Shown here: positions 8,601 to 16,415 of the stretch, one piece after another
Layout: each line of letters opens with the position of its first letter
Position numbering within the stretch: the first letter of the stretch is position 1
Assembly (NCBI GenBank): GCA_965200615.1
Contig: OZ241377.1
Location: forward strand, 4,588,001-4,652,000
DNA length: 64,000 bases
From: Bin5 sp965200615
GTDB taxonomy: Bacteria; Chloroflexota; Anaerolineae; Caldilineales; Caldilineaceae
Direction of reading: 5' to 3'
Translations under genes and position numbers: made by a program
Notes under the pieces: model-generated
Told to the model about the DNA's origin: nothing
Database searches by the model: none
The model's input: the letters and a program-made list of their open reading frames with translations, nothing else

Positions 8601-9475
8601 GGGAGCTGGTCGCTCGACCCCAGATTCGGGACATCAGCCATGAACTGCCCCGACACCCCTCGTTGCAGTACCGGCGCCGTCAGCTGGCGGCCATCACCAA
8701 CATAGCCGTCCATCATACGGCCTTGCCACCCCACGTCGGGCCGGAACGGATTGCCCAAACGCACGTTGACGAAGATCTTGACCGGGGGAAAAGCGCCTGG
8801 TCTGGTATCGGGTACCATTACTTCATTCCCGCAGATGGTGAGATCCTGCAGACTCAGCCGGTGGAGCTGCGAACGCACCACGTCGACAGGCACAACTCTT
8901 ATGCGATCGGCGTCGCATTTGCCGGCAGCTTCATGAACGGCGCCACGCCCTCGCCGCATCAGATTCACTCCGGCGCCCGTCTGATTGCATGGTTGTTGCA
9001 GGAGTTTGAGATGCAGCTTACCGATGTCTTGGGCCACAATGAGTTTTCATACAATGCCACACCGTGTCCGGGGAGCGAATGGCTGGGGGGCAATCGATGG
9101 CGCGATACGCTTATAGCGGAGATCGAGCAGGTCCGGAGTGGAGTCCCTCCGTATCACTATGTCCTGTTTCCATCTGAGGAGTCGATGACCGAGACGTTGG
9201 AGGAGGCCAGCCACTATTTTGACGAGTTCAAGCCGGTTGCGGGCACTTTCCTTGAAGATGCGCTGCAGGCGAGGTATGTGACTTTGGTCGGAGCCGGGAC
9301 GATCTCGACGGCGGAAGCTGAACGACGCCTGGCAGATGCAGGGGTTGAGATCGACCACCTGGAAGACTCTGACGCCATGTCGGCCACGCAGAGACTGCTG
9401 CAGCTGGCCCACGATGGACGCCGTTTCCGGTCCCTGCTCGAGTCGTACCCGGCATGGAAGCCCTCAATCCACTAG
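5606..9475 (+). CDS. 1289-aa protein: glycoside-hydrolase-like domain, Ig-like domain and three amidase_2/PGRP-like domains
   Basis: Residues about 1-350 resemble a clan-A glycoside hydrolase barrel, with VIGNEMNY and YITETDQ offering two candidate catalytic Glu. After a Pro/Glu/Arg-rich linker, residues about 420-530 form an Ig-like domain (YPGQVISFPVTVRNTGTIAW). Three N-acetylmuramoyl-L-alanine amidase-like (PGRP fold) repeats follow, starting near LVICHTAAP, FIVINHTAAP and NIAVHHTALP. Only the third keeps a full zinc set: His in VHHT, His in LGHNEF and Cys in PCPG. The first has GMCEL and SSPG, and the second GVNEF and TSPG, so these two are probably not catalytic. The start is a GTG at 5606 with no clear ribosome site. 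No signal peptide is visible, which is odd for a wall enzyme. The end overlaps scpA by 22 bases. Confidence 0.75.
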   Translation: MSSDFIFGIHDFGGEEHMRAARKPGWIVFSEVVGHDPNDLTGKDYSSLSRQGLGVIVCLNNGYFPQGTLPPSSEYANFAHRCANFVGASKGCSCWVIGNEMNYAIGRPSLASALDTRKHFGDAPAGDPTLRSLPDRFSALLSANDREAILDSVEGEELITPQLYANCYGMCRQAIHGLEGHEGDQVLVGAVAPWNTQMVYPGNPSGDWIKYFQDILLQCGASGCDGITLHTFTHGANPTLILDNSKLPGFPQHHCHFQAYRDFMHAIPVNMRQLPVYITETDQAGPWENMNRGWIQAAYAEIDRWNRQNTQKIRALVLYRWPQLDRWHIKGKEGVIEDFRAALRHDYRWNVETELAQPERRMERQPDIQPEARPNPQPEKPVERGPTRVVEERQEVEVTEEMRMGREMVYRVQWLKGKPPSPLYPGQVISFPVTVRNTGTIAWPAGGPQQVSLGYHFFQNRQELPYPDGAPVLTGLPNDVAPGETVTIDAQMVIPDRPGNYTLVLDLISGGENWFQTMQSDILTRWLSVSKAPQTADAEQAAEPEAETVEQERVTADPAPQPETTPDLQVRVEARSSSAPHGPPVVDIASSLPRGENPFALRTLDQIRRLVICHTAAPSGVPIQTVAQAHISQGYPGIAYHYFVLESGEILQVAEVEAVVNDEAEWSLTGVNICLEGNFDEAVPPSAQLTAAAQLCAWMLPRFQLTAESVVGMCELLDTSSPGNTFDNDPAWKGALSEKIIQFLTDSPLSPPAEGVDEETPGAPGDSLAVTEPERIPAPKPPIEDVVERLPRDPQRFVQREAVDIEFIVINHTAAPPITPLQTIAAAFHRRLPGILYQFFIASNGAIYQTQPLMEVVDGRVPYIARAINIGFAGEFSDDIPTPAQIKSGRQLIAWLMEEFPQLTLASIRGVNEFINHTSPGEQWLQGRRWKDILINAVRTGADPTATVDATSGGEADPGPNKQPAGGIRTANGRMEALGGEDGQLQEGVPDAQEQPILRELVARPQIRDISHELPRHPSLQYRRRQLAAITNIAVHHTALPPHVGPERIAQTHVDEDLDRGKSAWSGIGYHYFIPADGEILQTQPVELRTHHVDRHNSYAIGVAFAGSFMNGATPSPHQIHSGARLIAWLLQEFEMQLTDVLGHNEFSYNATPCPGSEWLGGNRWRDTLIAEIEQVRSGVPPYHYVLFPSEESMTETLEEASHYFDEFKPVAGTFLEDALQARYVTLVGAGTISTAEAERRLADAGVEIDHLEDSDAMSATQRLLQLAHDGRRFRSLLESYPAWKPSIH

Positions 9476-10203
9476 GTGCCGGCTACCCGGTCAGCCTCCC
9501 GATCTTCGACGGGCCAATCGCCCTCCTGCTCCATCTGATCGAACGCGAAGAACTGAATATTACGGAAGTTTCGCTGGTGGCGATAACGGACCAGTACCTG
9601 CGTGCGATCGAAGCGATGCAGGAGATTGAGCCGGAAGCGCTGGCCGATTTCCTGGTCGTGGCGGCCCGCCTTCTCTACATCAAGAGCCGCGACCTGCTGC
9701 CCCACCCGGAAGGTGAGGAGGAAGAGGAGGAGCGACAGAGCGAGGCGTTGATCCAGCAGCTGCTGGACTACCGGCGCTTCAGAGCCGCGGCGGGCGAACT
9801 CCGGCTGCGCGCTTCGCTCGGGTTGCGCACAAGTGCGCGATTGACCCCGCCGCAGATAGATCGGAGGCCGGATCTGTCCGCTCTGACGATCGAGAAGCTG
9901 ACGGATGCGGCGCAGAGGGCTTTGAGCAACTTCCCCAGCGACCCGGATCTTCCGTCCGTTCGGGCCTACCCGATTACCGTTGCCGAAAAGATCGGGTCGA
10001 TTCGAGAGCGGATAAGAGGCCGGGCAGGGGAGAATGGCAAGGCCGGCGGTTCACTGACTTTCTCAGCGCTTCTTTCCCGGAGCCGGAGCCGCCAAGAGAT
10101 CATCGTTACGTTTCTGGCTGTTCTGGAGCTGATCAAGCAGAGGGAGATTGCGGCGGAACAGGAGGAGACTTTCGGCGAGATATTGCTACGCAGCGTGCAG
10201 TAA
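9454..10203 (+). CDS. scpA: Segregation and condensation protein A
   Basis: The 249-aa kleisin subunit of the bacterial SMC-ScpAB condensin opens with LPIFDGPIALLLHLIEREELNI and continues VVAARLLYIKSRDLLP, the typical N-terminal ScpA signature. The acidic EGEEEEEER stretch in the middle and the winged-helix C-terminus (FLAVLELIKQREI) also fit. ScpA bridges SMC heads and helps chromosome compaction and segregation in the cytoplasm. The ATG at 9454 lies inside the end of the preceding large gene, so translation may be coupled. scpB is usually next to scpA but is not seen here; a terminator follows directly. Confidence 0.95.
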   Translation: MEALNPLGAGYPVSLPIFDGPIALLLHLIEREELNITEVSLVAITDQYLRAIEAMQEIEPEALADFLVVAARLLYIKSRDLLPHPEGEEEEEERQSEALIQQLLDYRRFRAAAGELRLRASLGLRTSARLTPPQIDRRPDLSALTIEKLTDAAQRALSNFPSDPDLPSVRAYPITVAEKIGSIRERIRGRAGENGKAGGSLTFSALLSRSRSRQEIIVTFLAVLELIKQREIAAEQEETFGEILLRSVQ

Positions 10204-10234
10204 GGGAAAGCGGAGGCGTTAAGATGCGGTGCAG

Positions 10235-10281
10235 CGGGGGCCGGCGTCGTTTCAGTGCGATGCCGACCCCCGTTTTGTTTT
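10235..10281 (+). terminator. Intrinsic terminator after scpA
   Basis: CGGGGG-C-CGGC (10235-10245) pairs with GCCG-A-CCCCCG (10262-10272) with one mismatch, followed by TTTTGTTTT. The T tract overlaps the stop codon of the convergent acs gene. Confidence 0.8.
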
Positions 10282-12211
10282 AGTCGGCAAGCGTACTTAC
10301 GTCGCCGATTGGCAGGCCCTGGACCTGGGCCTTGAGAAGCCGGCGCATGATCTTGCCGGAGCGTGTTTTGGGAAGGCCGTCGACAATGTTCAACTCAGCA
10401 GGCACGGCGATCGGCCCGACTTCGTGGCGCACGTGAAGTTTGAGTGCGTCGATCAGATCGGAGCTGCCGCTGACGCCGTCGTTGAGGATACAGAAGGCGT
10501 GGATCACGTTGCCGCGCAGCTCGTGGGGAATGCCGACGCAGGCGGCTTCAGCCACGTCCGGATGGCTGACCAGGGCGCTCTCGATTTCGGCGGTACCGAG
10601 ACGGTAGCCGCTGACTTTGATGACATCATCCATGCGGCCGATGATCCAGAAATAGCCGTCGTCGTCGCGGCGGGCGCTGTCCCCGGTGAAATACCAGCCC
10701 TGTTGAGCGAATTCGGACCAGTACTGTTCGACGTAGCGGTCCGGGTCTCCCCAGACGGTACGGGCCATTCCGGGCCATGGGCGTTTGATGACGAGATAGC
10801 CGTCCTCGTTGGGCTCGCAGGTGGAGCCGTCTTCGCGCACGACGTCGGCTTCGATGCCGGTGAACGGCAGGGTGGCGCTGCCAGGTTTAAGGGCGACAAC
10901 GGGCGTAGGCGTGATCATGAAGCCGCCGGTTTCGGTCTGCCACCAGGTGTCCATAATCGGGCAGTTCTCGCGGCCGATGACGCGGTGATACCAGCGCCAT
11001 GCCTCCGGGTTGATCGGTTCGCCGACGCTGCCGAGGAGGCGCAGGCTGGAGAGGTCGTGCTGTTCGGCCCAGGCATCGCCGAAGCGCATCAGGCCGCGAA
11101 TGGCGGTCGGCGCGGTGTAGAGGATGGTGATGCCGTAGTCCTCGACGAGCTTCCAGTAGCGATTGGGGTGGGGATAGTCGGGCGCGCCTTCGTACATGAA
11201 GCCGGTGGAGCCGAGAATCAGCGGCGCGTAGACGATGTAACTGTGTCCGGTAATCCAGCCGGGGTCGGCGGCGCACCACCAGAGGTCGTCCTCTTTCAGG
11301 TCGAAGACGTACTTCAGTGTGGTGGCGGTGTAGACCTGATAGCCGCCGCAGGTATGGAGGACGCCTTTGGGTCGGCCGGTTGTGCCGGATGTGTAGAGGA
11401 TGAAGAGGGGATCTTCGGCATCCATCGGCTCCGACTCGCAGACGGGACTGGCGATTGGGAGAGCCATCTCCTCGTGCCACCAGTGATCGCGGCCGGGGGT
11501 CATCTGCACATCCTGCATGGTGCGTTGGTATACGATCACCGTATCCACAATGGGGCTGCGTTTGACGGCCTCGTCGGAAATGTCCTTGAGGTTGACGGTT
11601 TTGCCGCGCAACCAGGCGCCGTCACTGGTGATCAGCGCCCTGGACTGGGCGTCGTCGATGCGGCTGGCGAGAGCCTGCTCGCTGAATCCGCCGTAAACGA
11701 CAGAGTGTACGGCGCCAATCTTGGCAACGGCCAGCATCGCGATCATCAGTTCGGGGGTCCGTCCCATGTAGATGGTCACGGTATCGCCCTTGCCGACACC
11801 CTTGCCCTTGAGCACGTTGGCGAACTTATTGACTTCCTGCCAGAGCTGGTAATAGCTGTAGTTCTGCTTGTCGCCCTCTTCGCCTTCAAATATCAGGGCC
11901 AGCTTGTGCCTGCGCCAGGAGTTTACGTGCCGGTCCAATGCGTTGTAGGCGATATTGGTTTTGCCGCCGACAAACCATTTGAAGAACGGCGCGCCGCTGG
12001 CGTCGAGCACCTTTTCGTACGGTTCGAACCAGTCGATCAGTTCGCGTGCGCGCGTATCCCAGTAAGCCTCGATATCGGCGAGCGCTTTGCTGCGCAGATC
12101 GAGATAGTTGGGCACGTTTGCGCCGGCGACGGCCTCTGGGGGCGGCTGGTAAAGTTCGCTGTCGGCGGCCGGGACCTCGATAGCCTGACCGTTTGAGCTC
12201 TGTTCCGACAT
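10280..12211 (-). CDS. acs: Acetyl-CoA synthetase (AMP-forming)
   Basis: The 643-aa enzyme activates acetate to acetyl-CoA through acetyl-AMP. The ANL-family P-loop YTSGTTGRPKGV, the acetyl-pocket region DTWWQTETGGF, and the C-terminal LPKTRSGKIMRRLL with the regulatory/catalytic Lys are all present. Length matches the family (about 650). The ATG at 12211 is preferred over in-frame codons upstream because AAGGAAGGGAG lies just before it. The gene is convergent with scpA across a shared terminator, and follows sucD on the same strand after a 76-base gap, so it may be part of a central-carbon cluster. Cytoplasmic. Confidence 0.96.
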   Translation of the reverse strand: MSEQSSNGQAIEVPAADSELYQPPPEAVAGANVPNYLDLRSKALADIEAYWDTRARELIDWFEPYEKVLDASGAPFFKWFVGGKTNIAYNALDRHVNSWRRHKLALIFEGEEGDKQNYSYYQLWQEVNKFANVLKGKGVGKGDTVTIYMGRTPELMIAMLAVAKIGAVHSVVYGGFSEQALASRIDDAQSRALITSDGAWLRGKTVNLKDISDEAVKRSPIVDTVIVYQRTMQDVQMTPGRDHWWHEEMALPIASPVCESEPMDAEDPLFILYTSGTTGRPKGVLHTCGGYQVYTATTLKYVFDLKEDDLWWCAADPGWITGHSYIVYAPLILGSTGFMYEGAPDYPHPNRYWKLVEDYGITILYTAPTAIRGLMRFGDAWAEQHDLSSLRLLGSVGEPINPEAWRWYHRVIGRENCPIMDTWWQTETGGFMITPTPVVALKPGSATLPFTGIEADVVREDGSTCEPNEDGYLVIKRPWPGMARTVWGDPDRYVEQYWSEFAQQGWYFTGDSARRDDDGYFWIIGRMDDVIKVSGYRLGTAEIESALVSHPDVAEAACVGIPHELRGNVIHAFCILNDGVSGSSDLIDALKLHVRHEVGPIAVPAELNIVDGLPKTRSGKIMRRLLKAQVQGLPIGDVSTLAD

Positions 12212-12287
12212 GCTTCCCTCCTTCATTCGGTGTCTGTTGGTCCGCTGCGAGATTGACAACTATGATAGCACAGTGTCGGAGGTTGGT

Positions 12288-13157
12288 TCAGATATTCTGC
12301 GCGGCCAGTTCCGCAATCTCCTCGGGGTGACGGGCGATGGCGACGCCGGCGTCCTGGAGCGCTTCGATCTTTTCAGCGGCGGCGCCTTCGCCGCCGGAGA
12401 TGATGGCGCCGGCATGGCCCATGCGTTTACCGGGCGGAGCGGTCTGGCCGGCGATGAAAGCGGTGACAGGTTTGTTCATTTCGGTTCTGATGTAGTCGGC
12501 GGCGACCTGCTCGTCGGCGCCCCCGATCTCCCCGATCAGGACGACCTGCTCAGTAGCGGAGTCCTGTTCAAACATCTGCAATACGTCGAGAAAGTTGAGC
12601 CCTTTGATGGGGTCACCGCCGATGCCAACCGCGGTGCTCTGGCCGATCCCACGCGCGGTCAGGGCATAGATGACCTCGTAAGTCAGCGTCCCGGAACGGC
12701 TGACGATGCCGACGTTGCCGGGTGTGTGAATGTGGCCGGCCATAATGCCGACTTTGGCGGTACCCGGTGAAATGAGTCCGGGGCAGTTGGGCCCGATCAG
12801 GAGTGAATCGGTCGAATCGAGGTAGGCGCGAGCGCGGGCCATGTCGAGGGCGGGGATATTTTCGGTGATGCATACGATCAGGGCGACGCCGGCGTCGGCA
12901 GCCTCGAGGAGGGCGTCCACGGCGAAGGCGGCGGGGACGAAGATAATGCTGGCATTGGCGCCAGTCGTGGCGACGGCTTCGTGGACGGTATCGAAAACGG
13001 GCGTGTTGCCGACGGCCCACTGACCGCCGCGACCGGGCACGGCGCCGGCCACCACTTTGGTGCCGTACTGGATCATCTGCTCTGCGTGGAAGGCGCCCTG
13101 GCTGCCGGTGATACCCTGCACGAGCAGGCGGGTCCCATTGTCAACGAGGATACTCAT
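12288..13157 (-). CDS. sucD: Succinyl-CoA ligase, alpha subunit
   Basis: The 289-aa CoA-binding subunit of succinyl-CoA synthetase (TCA cycle, substrate-level phosphorylation) starts with VQGITGSQGAFHAEQM. It contains LIGPNCPGLISPG and the phosphohistidine region KRMGHAGAIISGG. Its ATG overlaps the sucC stop by 4 bases (ATGA), a typical coupled arrangement. Length is normal. Confidence 0.97.
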   Translation of the reverse strand: MSILVDNGTRLLVQGITGSQGAFHAEQMIQYGTKVVAGAVPGRGGQWAVGNTPVFDTVHEAVATTGANASIIFVPAAFAVDALLEAADAGVALIVCITENIPALDMARARAYLDSTDSLLIGPNCPGLISPGTAKVGIMAGHIHTPGNVGIVSRSGTLTYEVIYALTARGIGQSTAVGIGGDPIKGLNFLDVLQMFEQDSATEQVVLIGEIGGADEQVAADYIRTEMNKPVTAFIAGQTAPPGKRMGHAGAIISGGEGAAAEKIEALQDAGVAIARHPEEIAELAAQNI

Positions 13158-14296
13158 GCGTCTTCTCCTTTGGCGGCGGCGACGGCCATCTGCACGGCTT
13201 CAGACAGCCGGTGGGCGGAGGGAAGATTGGAGTCGGCCAGAATCTGGCGGCCTTCATCCTCGTTTACACCTACCATACGGACGACAATCGGGACCTCTAC
13301 ATTGAGGCTGTTGATGGCCTCGACAATGCCATTGGCCACTTCATCGCAGCGGGTGATGCCGCCGAAGATGTTGATGAGAACTGCCTTCACGCGTGCGTCG
13401 CGGAGGATGATCCGCAAGGCGGCCAGGACTTTGTCTGCGCCGGCGCCGCCGCCGATGTCGAGAAAGTTGGCTGGGCTGCCGCCATAGAGTTTGATAATGT
13501 CCATGGTGGCCATGGCGAGGCCGGCGCCGTTCACCATGCAGCCGATTTCGCCATCGAGGTCGATATAGCTGATTCCGACCTCACGGGCTTCGGTCTCGGT
13601 GGGGCTGTCTTCGTCGGGGTCGCGCATGGCGGCCAGCTCTTTTTGCCTGGGCAAGGCGCTGTCGTCGAGCAGTATTTTGCCATCCACAGCCTGCAACCGG
13701 TTGTCGCCATTAATAACGAGCGGATTGATCTCGGCAAGGCTGGCGTCGCTGTCGACAAAGGCGCGGTAGAGGCTCTGGGCGATTTTGGTGAAAGCGGAGA
13801 CATGCTCTTTGGGCAGTCCGATGCCGTAGGCCAGCTGGCGGGCCTGGTATCCCTGCATACCCAGAAGTGGATGGACGTGAACGGTGATGATCTTTTCGGG
13901 CGTTTCGGCGGCGACCTCTTCGATTTCGACGCCCCCCTCGCTGCTGGACATGATCGCCACCTTGCGCGCGCCGCGGTCAAGGACGGCGCCCAGGTAGATT
14001 TCGGAGCGGATGTCAGCGGCCTCGTCCACCAGGATTTTTTGCACGGTCAGCCCTTTGATGTCCATGCCGAGGATTTCTGCGGCCACTTTCTCGGCCTCTT
14101 CCGGCGTGCCGGCCAGCTTGATGCCGCCGGCTTTGCCCCGCCCGCCGACCAGCACCTGACTCTTGATGACGACAGGCTTGCCGATCTGTTCAGCGATGGC
14201 ACGCGCTTTGGCCGGCGTGGTTGCGACTTCCCCGTTGGGGATGGGCACTCCATATTGGGCGAAGATTCGCTTAGACTGGTATTCGTGTAACTTCAA
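13154..14296 (-). CDS. sucC: Succinyl-CoA ligase, beta subunit
   Basis: The 380-aa ATP-grasp subunit begins MKLHEYQSKRIFAQYGVPIP. It contains SQVLVGGRGKAGGIKLA, the region GCMVNGAGLAMATMD, and NIFGGITRCDEVA, all diagnostic of SucC. It works with SucD (overlapping downstream) to interconvert succinyl-CoA and succinate. The sugar permease gene upstream on the same strand is 115 bases away, so separate transcription is likely. Confidence 0.97.
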   Translation of the reverse strand: MKLHEYQSKRIFAQYGVPIPNGEVATTPAKARAIAEQIGKPVVIKSQVLVGGRGKAGGIKLAGTPEEAEKVAAEILGMDIKGLTVQKILVDEAADIRSEIYLGAVLDRGARKVAIMSSSEGGVEIEEVAAETPEKIITVHVHPLLGMQGYQARQLAYGIGLPKEHVSAFTKIAQSLYRAFVDSDASLAEINPLVINGDNRLQAVDGKILLDDSALPRQKELAAMRDPDEDSPTETEAREVGISYIDLDGEIGCMVNGAGLAMATMDIIKLYGGSPANFLDIGGGAGADKVLAALRIILRDARVKAVLINIFGGITRCDEVANGIVEAINSLNVEVPIVVRMVGVNEDEGRQILADSNLPSAHRLSEAVQMAVAAAKGEDA

Positions 14297-14411
14297 AACG
14301 GGACTCCTCTTCGGTAAATACTGTGATTCGTGCGATGAAGCGACGCACTATGATTGCAGCTCCCGCCAGCGAGCGGAAAGGCGCTCTGGTTGTATCGTGA
14401 CTTCCTCGGGC

Positions 14412-15317
14412 TCAGCCTTTCAGGCCTGTGAGAGCGATTCCTCTGATAATCTGACGCTGGAAGACCAGGAAGACGATGAGCAGAGGGATGCTTGCAAGGC
14501 TGGCCGCGGTCATAATTTTCTCCCAGTGGGTGGTGGATTCGCCGCGGAAGAAACTCAGACCGACGGGCAAAGTGTAGAATTCGCGGCTGTTGGCCAGGAT
14601 CAGCGGCCACAGGTAGGCGTTCCAGTTGCCGATAAAGTTGAAGATAGCCAGGGCGGCGATGGCCGGTTTGACCAGGGGCGCGGCGATGCGCCACCAGATG
14701 CCGAACTCGTTCATGCCATCGATACGGGCAGCGTCCAGGAGCTCGTTGGGGATGCCGTCGAAGAACTGACGCATGAGAAAGATGCCGGCAGCCGTGATGA
14801 CGCCGGGAAAGGCGATTCCCCAGTATTGGGTGTAACCGATATGCCAATTCCAGTTTACGCTCATCGTAAACCACGGAATGATGAGCATTTCGGTCGGGAT
14901 CATGAGCGTGCCGAGCATGCCGATGAAGATGATATTCTTGCCCGGAAAGTCGAATTTATTGAGCGTGTAGCCGACCAAGGTGTCAAAAAAGACGACACTT
15001 GTGGTGCTGATTGCCGCAACAATAATACTGTTGAGATACCAGCGTTCGAAACTGCTGGTATTGAGTACATTCAGATAGTTCTGGAGAGTGGGATTTTCAG
15101 GAAAGAAGGAAAAGTTTACCAGTTCGGGCGCCGGCTTTACGCTTGTCAGAATCATCCAGAAAAAGGGCGTAACCATGCAGACCCCGCCGATTGCAAGCAG
15201 GAGATACGCGATCAGCGGCGTCCAGCCGAAGCGACGCCTGCTCCCGCCCTGGGCAGGCTTGAAATGTTCCGCTATCTGAAGTGTGCCCTCTGTGCCGATT
15301 TCTGCTGAAGTAGTCAT
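14412..15317 (-). CDS. Carbohydrate ABC transporter permease (MalG type)
   Basis: A 301-aa inner-membrane permease with about six hydrophobic segments. The EAA loop that docks the ATPase reads LLDAARIDGMNEFGIWWRI, a CUT1-family form. It is the second permease of the three-gene sugar uptake set (binding protein at 16416-17753, first permease 25 bases upstream). No ATPase gene is nearby; CUT1 systems often share a MalK/MsmX-like ATPase encoded elsewhere. The substrate cannot be told from sequence; the adjacent GlcNAc-kinase-like gene hints at an amino sugar. Confidence 0.93.
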   Translation of the reverse strand: MTTSAEIGTEGTLQIAEHFKPAQGGSRRRFGWTPLIAYLLLAIGGVCMVTPFFWMILTSVKPAPELVNFSFFPENPTLQNYLNVLNTSSFERWYLNSIIVAAISTTSVVFFDTLVGYTLNKFDFPGKNIIFIGMLGTLMIPTEMLIIPWFTMSVNWNWHIGYTQYWGIAFPGVITAAGIFLMRQFFDGIPNELLDAARIDGMNEFGIWWRIAAPLVKPAIAALAIFNFIGNWNAYLWPLILANSREFYTLPVGLSFFRGESTTHWEKIMTAASLASIPLLIVFLVFQRQIIRGIALTGLKG

Positions 15318-15342
15318 TATTGCGTTGCGCCGGCGCCTCTAT

Positions 15343-16248
15343 CTAATACTCGACGCGCCGCGAAAAGAAGCGCAGCTGGATGATCGTAATGAGCAGGATA
15401 AGAAAGAAAAGAAGAACTGTGAGCGCGCCGGCATAGCCCATCTTGTAGCTGGAAAATCCCTCCCGATAGACCTCCAGCACGACGGTGGTCGTACTTTTCA
15501 GCGGGCCGCCGGTACCCTGGGGGCTCATATTCTGGACGAGAGCGAACAGACGCAGATAGGAGATGGTGCCCAGGACTGTCAGGTAAACGATGATCGGATT
15601 GAGGAGGGGCAGGGTGATACGCCAGAATAGCTGCCAGGCGTTGGCGCCGTCGATGCGGGCGGCTTCATAGTAGTGGCCGGGAATCTGCTGGATGCCGGCC
15701 AGAAAGATAATGACTGCGAAGCCGAGGTTTTGCCACACGGCAACGGCGGTGATCGACGGCAGCGCCTGCGCGGGACTCTTGGTGAAGGGCTGTTGGGGCA
15801 GTCCAACCAGATCCAGCCCCTGGTTAATCAAGCCCGTCTCCGGCTGATAGAGCCAGTTCCAGACGAAGGCGACTGCGACGGCCGAAGTAACGTAGGGCGC
15901 AAAATAGGCGACGCGGAAGACCGCGGAAAGGCGCCGGATCTGGGCGAGGAGCAGGGCGATAGCCAGGGCCAGAACCAGCTGTGAGGGAACACCGAACAGA
16001 ACATAGCGAACGGTGTTGGAGAAGGCGGCTGTCACAGAGCTGCGCGGTTTGCCGGCGTCCTGCCAGATCTCCTGATAGTTCTCCAATCCCACCCAGGGGC
16101 CGGAGCCTTCGAACACATTCCAGTCGCGAAAGCTGACGTTAAAGGCGAGGATTGTCGGGTACCAGCGGATGACGACAAAGAAGACCAAGGCGACGCTCAT
16201 AAAGATGTAGGCCCAAATGATTTGCCGCTGGTGGAGGGTTAAGCGCAT
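15343..16248 (-). CDS. Carbohydrate ABC transporter permease (MalF type)
   Basis: A 301-aa permease with a short cytoplasmic start, a first membrane helix (IWAYIFMSVALVFFVVI), and the EAA loop YEAARIDGANAWQLFWRITL. It pairs with the MalG-type permease immediately downstream. A 167-base gap holding a strong hairpin separates it from the binding-protein gene, which probably lowers permease expression relative to the binding protein. Confidence 0.93.
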   Translation of the reverse strand: MRLTLHQRQIIWAYIFMSVALVFFVVIRWYPTILAFNVSFRDWNVFEGSGPWVGLENYQEIWQDAGKPRSSVTAAFSNTVRYVLFGVPSQLVLALAIALLLAQIRRLSAVFRVAYFAPYVTSAVAVAFVWNWLYQPETGLINQGLDLVGLPQQPFTKSPAQALPSITAVAVWQNLGFAVIIFLAGIQQIPGHYYEAARIDGANAWQLFWRITLPLLNPIIVYLTVLGTISYLRLFALVQNMSPQGTGGPLKSTTTVVLEVYREGFSSYKMGYAGALTVLLFFLILLITIIQLRFFSRRVEY

Positions 16249-16358
16249 GAAGCTAATCCATCGTGATTGCAGCGTAATTACAGGTGGCCGAGGCCAGGAT
16301 GGCCCAGGGTCTTTGACCAGAGAACGGGCCGTACTGCACCAGACAGAGAAAGACGGAG

Positions 16359-16394
16359 GCGAGAGGATAGCCTGCCGGGCAGGTACCCTCTCGC
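16359..16394 (-). promoter_or_regulatory. Intercistronic hairpin between binding-protein and permease genes
   Basis: GCGAGAGG (16359-16366) pairs with CCTCTCGC (16387-16394), with an inner stem CCTGC/GCAGG. No long T tract follows on the minus strand. Such hairpins after binding-protein genes commonly stabilise the upstream mRNA or cause partial termination; that role here is inferred. Confidence 0.6.
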
Positions 16395-16415
16395 TTCACG
16401 TTGGTCACTTTCGAT

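Noticed and set aside
7430..9130. Three amidase repeats as separate genes or a recent tandem duplication
   Set aside because: They are in one uninterrupted frame and are too divergent from each other to be a recent duplication.
10229..12196. Very long open frame on the plus strand opposite acs
   Set aside because: The acs frame on the minus strand carries all family motifs. The opposite frame is a codon-bias shadow typical of GC-rich genes and has no recognisable domain.
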